A stretch of 64,000 bases of DNA from Ridgeia piscesae (Eukaryota; Annelida; Polychaeta; Sabellida; Siboglinidae): assembly GCA_025642075.2 (NCBI GenBank), contig JAODUO010000078.1, positions 244,501 to 308,500 of the forward strand, written 5' to 3'. Every line of letters begins with the position of its first letter. Position 1 is the first letter of the stretch. This document shows positions 38,526 to 47,848 of this stretch, one piece after another. Under the pieces are notes generated by a model. The model was not told where the DNA came from and did no database searches. It saw only the letters and a program-made list of their open reading frames with translations. The position numbers were made by a program, and so were the translations under genes.

Positions 38526-38896
38526 GCACAACATAAAATATGTAAAAAATAAACATACGTTGTACATGTGTATGTAATGTCACACACACAGGCACACATA
38601 TAAATATGCAATGTTGGTTTGACTGTCAAGGCTACTATTTCCATCTTGCTGAGCTATATGATGCTCTACCTTTGAGTGTAGCCTTCGCCAAAGGCAGAAG
38701 GGTCCAAATGTGAACTCCACACTAATGGCTGCTTGAACAACAGTTTGCTTTCTTCAGGATGTGTTGTTTCAAAAGACTCAAACAGGCTGATGATGCTGTT
38801 GAGGATAGCTTCATTGGAGGGGGAGTACTCCAATTTGCCCTTTGCTCCCTCTTTTGCTGAGGTCCACTGGACCGCAAACGACAAGGTTTGCCCCAT
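18318..38896 (-). CDS. ODAD2: ODAD2 (ARMC4), outer dynein arm docking complex armadillo protein, complete, 19 coding exons
   Basis: Exons in transcription order: 38896-38670, 37824-37652, 36744-36525, 33293-33184, 30636-30494, 29898-29779, 29130-28904, 27556-27503, 26617-26461, 26004-25858, 25104-24895, 24070-23837, 23009-22899, 22367-22152, 21657-21476, 20998-20884, 20253-20065, 19099-18878, 18431-18318. Total 3,171 bases, 1,056 residues plus TAG; human ARMC4 is about 1,044. Phases join throughout. Near-identical landmarks include [71 protein letters not shown] and [15 protein letters not shown]. In vertebrates the protein sits on ciliary doublet microtubules and anchors outer dynein arms; its loss causes primary ciliary dyskinesia. 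The start at 38896 gives [11 protein letters not shown], aligned with the vertebrate N-terminus. It runs opposite to both neighbours. Confidence 0.96.
19455..20035. repeat. About 20-bp tandem repeat gatcatagatcatgcataca (ODAD2 intron)
   Basis: Imperfect units alternate catgcatacag and catttgtacag between gatcat blocks, giving a roughly 40-bp super-unit with many short palindromes (atgcat, gatc). It fills the right part of the intron between exons 20253-20065 and 19099-18878 and ends about 30 bases from the donor of the former. The exon itself is not copied. Confidence 0.85.
21878..21950. repeat. (AT)n microsatellite
   Basis: About 36 AT dinucleotides in the ODAD2 intron between exons 22367-22152 and 21657-21476. 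Confidence 0.92.
22528..22636. repeat. (TA)n followed by (GA)n microsatellite
   Basis: A TA run (about 22528-22575) turns directly into a gagagag/gaagagag run, with a further gagagagcgagag tract at 22775-22806. All lie in the ODAD2 intron between exons 23009-22899 and 22367-22152. Confidence 0.88.
23560..23810 (+). mobile_element. Possible decayed LINE 3' coding fragment
   Basis: The plus-strand translation contains [12 protein letters not shown], like the GRP(R/K)KxWxD region near the C-terminus of several non-LTR retrotransposon polyproteins, and ends at an aatgatgacgatga microsatellite, as LINE 3' ends often do. It is short and unsupported by other domains. It lies in an ODAD2 intron beside the donor of exon 24070-23837, antisense to the gene. 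Confidence 0.35.
26190..26225. repeat. (CAGA)n microsatellite
   Basis: About eight cagacaga-type units in the ODAD2 intron between exons 26617-26461 and 26004-25858. Confidence 0.85.
26461..38896 (-). CDS. ODAD2: ODAD2 N-terminal region (exons 1-9)
   Basis: Residues about 1-477. Exon 1 (38896-38670) opens [11 protein letters not shown] and continues with NEAILNSI. Exon 5 (30636-30494) carries [19 protein letters not shown], matching the conserved NGCRAPPWRQ block of vertebrates. Exon 7 (29130-28904) is a charged low-complexity stretch with a lysine- and glutamate-rich run. Exon 8 is only 54 bases and basic. Exon 9 (26617-26461) has the acidic run [17 protein letters not shown] just before the ARM domain, as in vertebrates. 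Exon 4 ends in a GC donor (33183-33182). A reverse-strand acceptor-like ttggttgcag ends at 38908, 12 bases upstream of the ATG, suggesting an upstream non-coding first exon. Confidence 0.9.
27015..27262 (+). mobile_element. Decayed 3' end of a non-LTR retrotransposon (LINE)
   Basis: The plus strand encodes [13 protein letters not shown] followed by [15 protein letters not shown], the typical C-terminal motif of RTE/Jockey-like LINE polyproteins (RW.GHV...RGRP..RW.D). A stop and a frame change follow at about 27185-27210, after which [12 protein letters not shown] continues the pattern in another frame. It ends in a tgatgatgatgat tail that runs into a TA microsatellite, the usual LINE 3' tail. 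It sits in an ODAD2 intron on the opposite strand and is not functional. Confidence 0.7.
27263..27343. repeat. (TA)n microsatellite
   Basis: About 38 TA dinucleotides directly after the LINE tail; a shorter ta run follows at 27359-27380. Confidence 0.92.
28290..28860 (+). mobile_element. Probable LINE (CR1/L2-like) C-terminal fragment and 3' UTR
   Basis: A 99-codon frame (28294-28593) ends with [20 protein letters not shown] and [10 protein letters not shown], matching the 'VWN.LP..L....S...FK...K..L' signature at the end of CR1/L2/Jockey-type ORF2. It is followed by an AT-rich tail with aataaa near 28680. No reverse-transcriptase core is present, so it is a 5'-truncated copy in an ODAD2 intron, antisense to the gene. 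Assigned by pattern only. Confidence 0.5.
29152..29262. repeat. 17-bp tandem repeat cctcaagtgtcaccatg (ODAD2 intron)
   Basis: Six to seven units starting about 20 bases from the acceptor of ODAD2 exon 29130-28904. Small and homogeneous, with one unit reading actgtg for accatg. Confidence 0.88.
32280..32400. other. GCGGGAG/CTCCCGC-rich inverted-repeat cluster
   Basis: Within 120 bases of otherwise AT-rich ODAD2 intron there are five or more gcgggag or ctcccgc words (near 32277, 32312, 32333, 32363, 32371 and 32382), some forming snap-back pairs such as gcgggagtctcccgc. The same words recur in a TOP2 intron (53700, 53998), which suggests a shared dispersed element. Confidence 0.5.
32726..32845. 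repeat. 120-bp near-perfect palindrome with AT centre
   Basis: Left arm tttgaatgcacactacgaat ... acagtgcctatatataaata and right arm its reverse complement ending attcaaa, with one mismatch in the outer 45 bases, around a short ATAT centre. It would extrude as a hairpin. It lies in the long ODAD2 intron between exons 4 and 5. Confidence 0.88.
32853..32960. repeat. 108-bp near-perfect palindrome with (AT)n centre
   Basis: Left arm atgaaaacataaacacaatt ttagtata, a (AT)n core of about 50 bases, and right arm tatactaaaattatgtttat gttttcat, with one mismatch. It directly follows the palindrome at 32726-32845, making a tandem pair of hairpin-forming units. Confidence 0.88.
33182..33183 (-). promoter_or_regulatory. 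Non-canonical GC splice donor of ODAD2 exon 4
   Basis: On the reverse strand the exon ends GTCGAAG and the intron begins GCAAGTGA. Joining G to AA at 30636 gives GAA (E) and keeps the frame into [10 protein letters not shown]; the nearest GT, four bases further on (AA-GTGATG), would shift the frame. AG-GCAAGT is the usual consensus of the minor GC-AG class of U2 introns. Confidence 0.85.
33520..36446. repeat. 21-bp minisatellite, about 139 units, 2.9 kb (ODAD2 intron 3)
   Basis: Unit acaatcagacaaccattacac with a cat-cac/cat-tac alternation and rarer cac-tac, cga-tta and ata variants. The unit is seven codons long, so frames stay open for hundreds of codons on the plus strand; these are not genes. 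On the ODAD2 sense strand the unit is G/T-rich (ggttgtctgattgttgtgta). Degenerate, indel-containing units are concentrated at 35460-36440, next to exon 3. Confidence 0.96.
36830..37345. mobile_element. Possible degenerate dispersed repeat
   Basis: Words such as acttaaagtaatg...caagtaattgg near the left and tacttttgaaagtgactttt...cttggactttaactcaagta near the right look like partly inverted ends of a MITE-type element in an ODAD2 intron. Weak evidence; listed so that the stretch is described. Confidence 0.3.
38220..38423 (+). mobile_element. LINE 3'-end remnant
   Basis: The segment ends gaacactgcaataaagc followed by ttatcttatctta and then a TA microsatellite; AATAAA plus a TTATCTTATCT tail is the usual 3' terminus of several CR1/Jockey-type LINEs. 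No coding part remains. It lies in the first coding-region intron of ODAD2. Confidence 0.45.
38424..38521. repeat. (TA)n microsatellite, interrupted
   Basis: TA runs at 38424-38450 and 38466-38521 in the first coding-region intron of ODAD2; the AT-rich tatata/tgtata stretch 37870-38130 is a related low-complexity tract. Confidence 0.88.
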
Positions 38897-40851
38897 GCTG
38901 AGTCAAACTGCAACCAAACCAAATATGAGACATATGGTCAACATAAATGACAAAAGAATTGCACTGCATCAAAAAACATAAGTTCTTAACAAATGACTTC
39001 TGACACATGTTAGCATACATCCATAAAATATGGCGCACATAGAAGACAAGGATCTATAGTTTAACATGATGAATTGGTACCCAAGAAAGGGGTGTTTGGG
39101 AAGGCATAATACAATCTTTTGATGTTGGCTTGGCAAGGTGTTTACGTCTGCCAGATACCATTAATTGTGGTTTTCCCATTTTGTCTCAAGCAACTAAATT
39201 GAAAGCGATTGAGGGCCTAGCCCGATGGACGTCTACCACAGTATAAATCAGTTTGTTTCTAATATTTATTTTCTTCTTCTTATAGGTAATGTAGTTACCA
39301 CTAACACAGTATAGCAACTGAGCAAAGGCAAATATATCCACACTCGGTACATTGTGTTACATGGTTATACTGGTTTATAGCTATGATCGGCGTCTTTCCT
39401 TAAAATAGGTGGAGTCCTGTCGTTTATGAGTCGTTTCCCCACTGTTGCAACATTAGTTCCGACTGCAGAATCTCCTAATGCCCAAAGGCAAAGCCAAGCA
39501 AGGCAAAGGCAGACACAGAGACAGTACTTAGGCTAGCGGCAACGGAACGGTGGTACTGTAACTGGTAGACCCGGGCCTGGCGACAGTCACAGTGACAGCA
39601 ACAGTTGACGAAATGTTTACTTAATTCTTGTGTGGCGTGTAATCATTACCACATTCTGCTCAGCTACATGCGAATGTATTCGTATATTAATTTATGCTAT
39701 TATGCCTACCGGTAAATCTTCCAAATGCAGTATTTTATTCAAAAATCATCACTCACGGCAAACCTCCCTGAAAATGTGTCAAAGCAGTTGCTAGGATACA
39801 ATGCGTGCGCATTCAGTACAACGCGTCGCATTACCAATTCACCCCACAAGCAGTTCGACGTAGAAACCCTCCCGTATATGAGAAACCTTAATTCTTGCTA
39901 TGTGCACTGTTCTAGTGAAGTCCGTAGGCTATTGCATTGATAATATAGCGCCGCGGCATAGTTATCCTAGACAGCCGCCAAGTGGGCCCTGGCTTCACTT
40001 TTCGACCGATATTTAGCGTGATTGGTGTCACTTTCTGTCTATATTTTTGATAACACGTATATTGCATACCCATATTTATAACAGTTGTGTGAATATAATC
40101 ATAGACTAATCACAGATTTGCCCATATTAGGTCAAATTTATGCTAACACACTATTAAAACTAAAAGAGGTGTTTATGAAAACAAACCATGGCCAAAAACA
40201 GTGCGTCGAATCAGCATTGTGCAACGCGACATATGAGAGGATTTCTGACCTAGCTTGAATTTTATGTCATCACTATGAGTGTAAATAAATGTACAGACTT
40301 ATGTCACGTTCACATTGCTAGGATATATACTGCTGGTCCGCTCAATTAATTTCTGCCTAATGTAAAGTCGTAACTTTTGGTAAATTATCAAAGGAAATGT
40401 ATGCAGTTTTCACAAGCATTTTTAAGCGTTCAGCACCATGTAAACATTATTAATCAGAACCAATAATTTCATCAGTCTTGCAAACTAAACGTCGACTAAA
40501 TAGGTTTTCTTTTGTGTAAAATACTTACAGTATTGAAGCCAGTTGGCATAGGGACTTACATCAGTTCCTATACCATATAGGATCTGCCGTAAGCAGGACA
40601 TTTGCGGTACGCCGGCGGCTCGAAGACGAGAAAGAATAATTGGTAATTTTAGATGTTTAAGAAGGGGTGGTTTCTGGACCGCAATTGTATGTCGCTTAGA
40701 TAATCAGTCATTGGCATCTATAATAGCTTGTAAGAGGAATTGCCTTTTGCTATCTAGGTCGACGGCAATGCTGCTTGTCTTGCCTTTACCATTTACATTA
40801 CTAATTCGGTACATGCGTGTTAATTTATTAAAGGGCATTGCCATTTTTCAT

Positions 40852-40889
40852 ACACACACGCACGCACGCACGCACGCACGCACGCACGG
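40852..40889. repeat. (CACG)n/(CGCA)n microsatellite
   Basis: About eight cgca/cacg units flanked by a cacaca run. Alternating purine-pyrimidine sequence of this kind can form Z-DNA. Confidence 0.85.
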
Positions 40890-41447
40890 AGCTTAATTAA
40901 CACGTCGCTAATGCACACGTCTAGATCAAGTTATACTACCAGATTTGTTTTCTAGTTTTTCACAGACGAAACAACATAAAGTTGTCAAATTTGTATATTA
41001 GAAGACGCGTTTAGTTTTGTGATAGTATGTTGTGGAACATCCCTGCAAAATTAATAAAACGTTGGTTTATTAAAAAAAGCCGTGTCACAAACTTTCGATA
41101 GGGTCCATCACGAGTCATTATTGTTAATTCTGAAGCGGTAATTAAGGCGTACGTTTTCCACAGTTTATTCGGTCAAAACTATAACAGTACAAATCTAAAC
41201 GCAGTCAAATATTAAATGTTTAAAAAAAAAATACTGTACTTTACTCTGATAATGATGTCACCGTTTTTATTAATTCTATAATGAATGGTAATTGTATATT
41301 TTGTATTAAAATGTTGCTTTATTAACATTAATATTATAGTTTTATCATGATGTTTTATATGTTCAAAGGTCTCGCGGCGTATATTATATTATTATGTTAT
41401 TATAATGTTTATTTCAGACAACAAGTCCACACACATACACACACACG

Positions 41448-41455
41448 TATATATG

Positions 41456-41548
<93 letters not shown>

Positions 41549-41640
41549 ATATGTATATATGTATATATGTATATATGTATATATGTATATATTATATATA
41601 TATATATTATATATATATATAATATATACATATATACATA
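41448..41640. repeat. Compound (TA)n / (TATATG)n microsatellite
   Basis: Long TA runs are interrupted by nine or so tatatg units (41535-41590) and palindromic tatataatatata blocks. Frames on both strands are artefacts of the repeat. Confidence 0.9.
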
Positions 41641-41677
41641 TAAACATAATATTATACATAAAATACAATAGAAGTAA

Positions 41678-41815
41678 TATCGGGACGAAGTCTCGCCGGT
41701 GACGGCGTATATACATACCTATAATTAATACAGTCAAATATGAATAGTATTAATTAAGTGTCGGGACGCAAAGGTCTCGATGGCCACGGCGTGTAACACA
41801 GTCAAACATGACAGC
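41678..41815. repeat. Two-copy imperfect direct repeat with cgggacg...ggtctcg...cggcgt
   Basis: tcgggacgaagtctcg ... gacggcgtatata ... acagtcaaatatga is followed by gtcgggacgcaaaggtctcg ... cacggcgtgtaacacagtca. A related ggtctcgcggcgtatatt occurs at about 41366. Origin unknown; possibly part of a dispersed element. Confidence 0.45.
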
Positions 41816-43371
41816 TCAGATTCCGCATAATAAGAATGCGGCATGCGGATACGGCTGCTGTTTGCGGATACGCTTATGCATACGTCTTGAGTGAATTAAT
41901 TGATTAATAAAATTAACAGTACACTAAATAAAGCAAACACGCGCAGTTCATGATTAATATTAAAACGAACTACTGTAGTGACTAATATGTCAGTGACTGA
42001 ATCATTGGGAAAAAGTGCGGTTAATTCTCTAGAACATTTCTGGCGTCTGATGCGGGAATCTGCTGAGGTAAAGACGAGAGGCTGATACGCATTCGTTCCG
42101 TGGTGAACTTTAAACAGAACACGAGTGGCATCTTTTATTCGTCTTCGTTTTTAATAGTGTGTACAAGGAGTTCCACATTAGGTTAGTGCACATAGCACTG
42201 ACGCTTGAAGTGCTTGGTGTATACCACAGAGTTAGGTCATTAATCTTTCCCCTATCCACTAGAGTGACAAGCTGGCCCGCTGCACTGAAGCCGCCGTGGA
42301 CCACTGGCTGCCATCTACTTGCCAGGCAGAAAGTGCTGTACTCACTGGCAGGACATATAGAATAGAACTGTTGAGGAACGTAATAAATGTAAAAAAAAGT
42401 CTGCTAAGACGAAATTTTTAACTTGGATATATGTCGCTGTGCCCCTAGCCCTAGGCATACTTAAGACAGCTCATGATTAATCTCTGGAGTAGGCCAGCAG
42501 GGCCAGCTGTTGAATGTTTTGAGTTGGTTCACTGTGGTGGGGTAGGGATCTGAATATTTGTCACTGTGGTTCCTTGGCAATGTGAATAATGATCCAGTGG
42601 GATAGGCTGTAGCCTCCAGCATGTCATTGGGATGGAAATCGATCATCTATCTGCCCTGCCAAGACGGGTCATCAGGGCATATCTGACAATGCGGACAAAG
42701 ACATATGCCCAAAAAAAACCACTCAGATTATCACACATGGGAATATGCCATAGCCCCGTCATGAAACGACCAAACTAATTCTGTTTAGGGGGACATGAAA
42801 GGGAAACTGTGGTAATTTTAAGGAAACCTGTTACTATGACATCCCTGCTATTTTGTTGTAGTTTGCCTAATTGTGTTTATTTAATGTTTTTACTATTGAC
42901 ACAGTATAATTAGTTAGTTGACTATCTTAATATTACTACTTTTCTACCTTTCTACCTTTAGCATGGTCTGTTTTTTAATCTGTGAAATTGTAATTAATTA
43001 TACAGGTCTGGGTGTTCTCACCAATGTCTTTGGAGGACGGACTTCAGTTGGTTGATTTTTTAATGACTTTTTTTGTAAAACACCACAACAATTGTGGATC
43101 TGGTAGAATAACAAATTAAATAGTACTAAGCTGTACTCACCCCTCACACAGTGAGACACTGTATACTAAGTATAAGCCTGTTGATTTGTTTCATACTGGC
43201 ATATTAGTGAGGCAACTGTTTGAACACATTGTACACAATTAAACAACACTGGCTAACTGATGTCAGTAAATAAATAACGTGATAATTATGTAGAAAACTT
43301 GGCGCAGTGCTATGTATATACAGGGGCTGCAGTGGCTTTCTGTCGTGCAGTAGCATGACTTTCACTAGCCC

Positions 43372-43620
43372 ATGTTGACTTCAAAGTATCATGTGTCAAC
43401 TGATACCGGCCGAGCAATCTTGTTCTACTGGTGTGTTCTATTTATATATATGGTGTATACACACTATAGTGACAAAGTTAGCACGCTGGGGATCGTTTCA
43501 TTTGCAGTTGTTTGGATGCTAGTCTTAATGTGGAGTGTCCAGGCGCCAAAGATCGTTCAAAATTGCGAAAGTTCGTCGCCCGGTGTCCCGAAAGGAACAG
43601 GAGGAACTAAATCTAAATAA
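43372..43620 (+). CDS. Possible 82-codon small membrane protein frame (unrecognised)
   Basis: An ATG-to-TAA frame with two hydrophobic stretches (about residues 15-30, AILFYWCVLFIYMVY, and about 41-58, LGIVSFAVVWMLVLMW) and a short polar tail rich in S, P, G and K. I do not recognise a family. Chance hydrophobic frames in AT-rich DNA are common, so it may be no gene. No splice context or Kozak support was found. Confidence 0.15.
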   Translation: MLTSKYHVSTDTGRAILFYWCVLFIYMVYTHYSDKVSTLGIVSFAVVWMLVLMWSVQAPKIVQNCESSSPGVPKGTGGTKSK

Positions 43621-44315
43621 GTTATTATTGTTTAGATAGCTACAAAAATACAAAACGCCGCAAAGCGAGCTAACCTGCTTTGGTCGGTTTTGGATTAGGA
43701 CCAAAGCTGTCAGAAAAAGCGGACAGAGGGCGCGACTATCTACACCGGATAGACTTGTAACGATCTACATGATTGGGCCAATTTAATTCGCCGGTGCGCT
43801 CTCTGCCTTCGTTGCAATACAAAACCTGCTCGCAAAATTAAAATGGAGATAAATTTATTTTGCAAGGAAAATTGACGAACACCGTGGATAAAAGCAATCG
43901 AAATTTAGTCGTCGATCATACAGGTAACTACCGGTATAATACAGATTGCCAAGTAACAACGGCTAAGCCGTCCACGTTGACAATCCTTGATGCAATCCTA
44001 AGTGATTTTGTAGTGCGCGATCCAGTCATGTCTGAATTGAAAACCGCCACCTTTCCTATCACCCGCCAAACTTATCTGCGACAGTATACTATCTCTAATA
44101 AGTTAAACATAATGCATAGTTGTAAAACTTAATTGGCTTTTTAATCATTTGGCCATTGTTGTGCGTATTGCTTTCCTAGATCACGATCATAGTGAAAACA
44201 ATGTTATGTTTCGTATTTGTAATAATAAATTGTAAATTCAGCCGGTCGTGTATGAGACAGTCAGACTCAGAGTGAGAGCGAATCAAGCACTGAAGTCTAC
44301 TCTGTGCACTCCCAT

Positions 44316-44574
44316 GATCATGTCAGCTTTGGGGCGCACAGCCTGTTTGGACCGGTCCACTATTATAAAATAGGGCTCTGGTATTGCTGCAGTATGCAAT
44401 ATACACACATTAACCCCTATTTTTTAGTTTTTGAAATAGAGACAGCAAAACGTAGTATGCTGCATTGTGCAATACGCACACCCTAAACTGACCATAGCCC
44501 TAATCACGGCTAATGCCTATTTTATAATAGTAGACCGGTCCAGACAAGCTGTGCGCCCCAAAGCTGACATGATC
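44316..44574. mobile_element. Fold-back (MITE-like) element with ~59-bp inverted arms
   Basis: Left arm 44316-44374 (gatcatgtcagctttggggc ... gaccggtc ... attataaaatagg) is repeated as reverse complement at 44516-44574 with about three mismatches, around a 141-base loop whose ends also partly pair (agggct/agccct). No target-site duplication or frame was identified. Confidence 0.75.
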
Positions 44575-44858
44575 CCACCCCCATCCACACAATGCAGCTT
44601 CAGCCTTGTGCAGGATTTAGCATTTAATTGCCTGGCCATGTGACCTGGACAGCAGGGCTTTGGTTTACACCGGCTAACTCAATTCGGTACTTCTGTAGAA
44701 TTCCGTTCCCACCTCACCTTTGGCTTTGCCTACATTTCAATGCTGCTATTCCATTTTGTTAAATCAGTCATTCATGGTTCAACATCGTCCCATGCATATT
44801 TGTTTTATAAACGATGCGTCTAAGTGCACTTTTGAGGCTGAAAAGATGGTGTGGTCGA

Positions 44859-44985
44859 CATTTCTTATTACACATAAATGACCTATGCAACAATCTCACT
44901 TTAAATGTTTGCCTTTTTGCAGATAACTGCCTACTATATACTCCAATTCAATCAGACAAAGACACCTTATGCACTGGTGTCATGT
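44859..44985 (+). pseudogene. Fossil reverse-transcriptase fragment (non-LTR retrotransposon)
   Basis: The translated segment LLHINDLCNNL followed by VCLFADNCLLYTPI matches the RT palm region of LINE polymerases (L.YINDL ... LFADD..LY). The second catalytic aspartate of the FADD box is N here, and the frame is lost soon after, so the copy is dead. It is isolated; nothing of the rest of the element is evident nearby. Confidence 0.6.
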
Positions 44986-46394
44986 GTCCATGTCACAAAT
45001 TCCTAGATCATATCGCAGTAACGGGTCTTTCACAGTAACGCATGGCCTCAAAAGTCAAAATGCGTCTAAGATGCAATATTTGTAAAACAAATATACCTGG
45101 GATGCCTGCCAGCAACCATCGCTAATTGATACTTGCGTATTGAAAACTGCCACACTAAGAATGTTAGGTGGCCTGCCTGGAAACCAAATCAAAAGTTGTC
45201 TCTGGCAGGCCAGTGGTAGCTGCTTCTGTCAACAACCCTGTTAAACTGGACAGTCATCTGCATATTTTAAGTGGGCTGTATTTTCAAAACATGATTTTCT
45301 GTAGATGCAAATTTTTTGTCAATTTGTGCAATTTTTGTTTGTTCTTAGTTTGAGAAGTGTTGAGAAGACATGTTTCGCAGCTGCGCTGTGTCCTACGACA
45401 CAAATGAGCCTAGCTGTAGTTGTCGTAAAGTTGTTCAGACCACTCGTACCGTCTAGCCAGATCAGTTGGTTAGCAACACCTGCGGGACACCTTTGGGCAA
45501 GTGTTGCATCTCTTGTGATTCTGCCCGGTTGCTATTCCAATACAAAATGATCAATGTTGAGACTGTTCGTGTTTTCATTTCTTCGCTTGTTTTGGGTTAT
45601 ACACATTGATAGGAGTTTAGCTTGTTTTCTAAACATCAAGTAAAAGTTGGTTGAATTGACCCAGTCTTTGTAAATATGGTTTTGGTTATCACAAGTCTTA
45701 CAATACCTGACCTTGTAATTAGTTGAGCAGTTGTCTGGGCATTGGCATTGCGATCTAACTAAATAAATACATGAACAACTTTATATATGTCTGCTTCCTG
45801 AGAAGTCTTGATAGTCTTCGATTTAACAAATCAAATTCAAAAACAAATACATTGCTTTTCCAGATTTCAATACAAATTTACTGTTCAAATACTAATACAT
45901 TTTTTATTAAAATACATTGCCATAATGTTTTTTATATGATTGCACAGGTAGAACTTCAGCATTTAGTTTACTTGACAGCAGGACTAGTAAAGCAAAAGTT
46001 CACCAGTCCACCAAATATTTTAGAATTGGTTAGGGTCACTGTGACTGCTGTAGACTAATTGGCAGGCAGGTTTACTAGACTGCCCTCATCTGTACTAGTA
46101 TACCAACTGCAACACAATTATAGACATCTAGAACAGTTAAGTGGGTAGCTCTTCCGAGTGTCTTCCCCTCACTGGAGGAAACCTGGCTTCGTTTGTGCTA
46201 GCCCAGCATGACAGCAGGATTCTGTGATGCACATTCCCTGTGAATACCTGCCTTTATGGCTGTGGATAAGCTTCACTGGCTTCCCATTCATTCACTGAAG
46301 CTATTTTCTCAGTGCTGCATGCACACTCTGTTGACCATACCAGGTGTGAAAAACATTCTGTCTTGACTCCTGAGCCAGTTTATGTCAGGCAATG

Positions 46395-46560
46395 CTTTAC
46401 CTTTTGTTGGTAATTTTTTAATGTATTTGATTGTATTTGCAAATACTTTTCAAATACTGACCAAATACAAATGAAATACATGCCCTTTTGTGATTTTCTA
46501 TACAAATACACCAAATGTCTATATTCAAATATGTATTTGACCCAACCTTGGCCGGGAGTA
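46395..46560. mobile_element. Dispersed repeat fragment (aaatac-rich, cccaacc end)
   Basis: Repeated caaatac/gtatttg words in both orientations end in gtatttgacccaacc, resembling ends of widespread short animal transposons. A similar caaatac-rich patch lies at 45830-45905. Family not identified. Confidence 0.35.
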
Positions 46561-46983
46561 AACTATAAAGCAATACGAGCATTCCCGAACATTGGATACT
46601 GCACTATATAAGAACTTTATGTTTTATTGATTACCCAAATGTATATTATTCAACCACAACCTGTGACTGTAAAAAATTCATTTTTTACACCATTAAAAAA
46701 TGTGGCCCAGTATCGATGTCGGCCCATCTTGGACTTCTGGGACAAAAGGGAAGCCAGCATAGTCTGTTTAGTTTGTATCTTTCTATTCAAATATTGCAAG
46801 TACGTTTTTATTTATATTTCCCGGCAAATTGTAATGTAACGATTGTGGTTGGTGACATTTTGCAGGCAGAATGATTAGCCATTTGATTGTGATTTATCAG
46901 TTGCACCACATGCTGTGTTACATATGCTATCACATTGGCTTGTGTTCCAGAGTCGTCTTCTCAACCAGAACTACTACGGCACA

Positions 46984-47848
46984 ATGTCTAAGGGAGGGCT
47001 CCTTGACTGGGTGGTAAGTGCACATTACAAGTTGTGTGCAGCAATGGTCAGTTTTTGCTTTGTTTTCCTTACATTGCGCACAAATACACAACGGATAAGG
47101 CAGTATATAACTGAGCCCGCTGCCACGTGGGTGATTAATCATGCAACATGGTTATAATGAATATTCGTGCATGTGCAGTGAACAACACAAAGAACATTGA
47201 CACAGTGAACTTGTTAGATAAAATCAAAGTCTGGCAAACTGAACAAAAAATTCATGACCTTATACGGATAATATATGCAGAGCTTAAACAAGCAACTCCG
47301 TGTACGCAAATGTATTTTTTTGATCTGTTGTCAGGGTTATAAGTGATAATAAACCCATTTGTAGTGAAATGAAGGCACATAATTAAGTGAAATAATTTAT
47401 TTAGCAGGATTAATTAAAAACCTGCAGGCTTAGTATTATGATTGTGTAGTAAAGCGCTATGTGATTATCGCGCTTTGTAAATATTGTATTTATTGTTATT
47501 GCATGATAAGCTGCAAACTTGTTAACAAGACACAGAAAACAGTTGAGTGCGCGAGGTAATCGCTTGGTTTCCCTACAGACCCATGGTGATGGGAAAGACT
47601 CCAACAAGACACTGACGAACGGAACTAAGACAAAGGCAGCGAAGAAGAAGAAGAAGCCTGTGTTGAGTGACAGCGAGGATGATTACATGCCTGACATCGA
47701 GGAGGTTCTGTCAGGGGGCGCGGGGGACGCAGGAGGGGGTGGCAAAAAGAAGTTGTCTGTGGAACGCATCTACCAGAAGAAGACGCAGCTGGAGCACATC
47801 TTACTGCGACCCGACACATACATTGGCTCCGTCGAGAAAGTGACACAG
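46984..47848 (+). CDS. TOP2: TOP2 N-terminal extension exons
   Basis: Exon 1 (46984-47013) supplies the ATG and ten codons; its frame is phase 0 and joins ACC at 47579. An acceptor-like ttccag ends at 46950, so this exon probably starts at 46951 with about 33 bases of 5' UTR. Exon 2 begins with a charged, disordered segment carrying a five-lysine run followed by [16 protein letters not shown], which looks like a nuclear-localisation and CK2-type acidic region, then enters the conserved [10 protein letters not shown]. The first exon is the least certain part of the gene. Confidence 0.75.

Larger units (their letters stand above)
38897..46983. other. Divergent intergenic region between ODAD2 and TOP2
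   Basis: It must contain the 5' ends and promoters of both genes. A first-exon acceptor candidate for ODAD2 lies at 38908-38910 (reverse strand) and one for TOP2 at 46947-46950 (gttccag), so each gene probably has a distant non-coding first exon. CpG-bearing, less AT-rich patches (39530-39620, 39780-39990, 40600-40640, 43650-43830) are promoter candidates. No conserved multi-exon gene was recognised in these 8 kb. Confidence 0.5.

Noticed and set aside
41392..41737. Tyr/Ile-rich frames on both strands
   Set aside because: Translations of a TA/TATATG microsatellite; the same holds for those at 22507, 27160, 38410 and 60191.
42110..42365. Overlapping 64- and 68-codon frames on both strands with protein-like composition
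   Set aside because: No family recognised and no matching splice sites; possibly a decayed repeat, but not enough to call.
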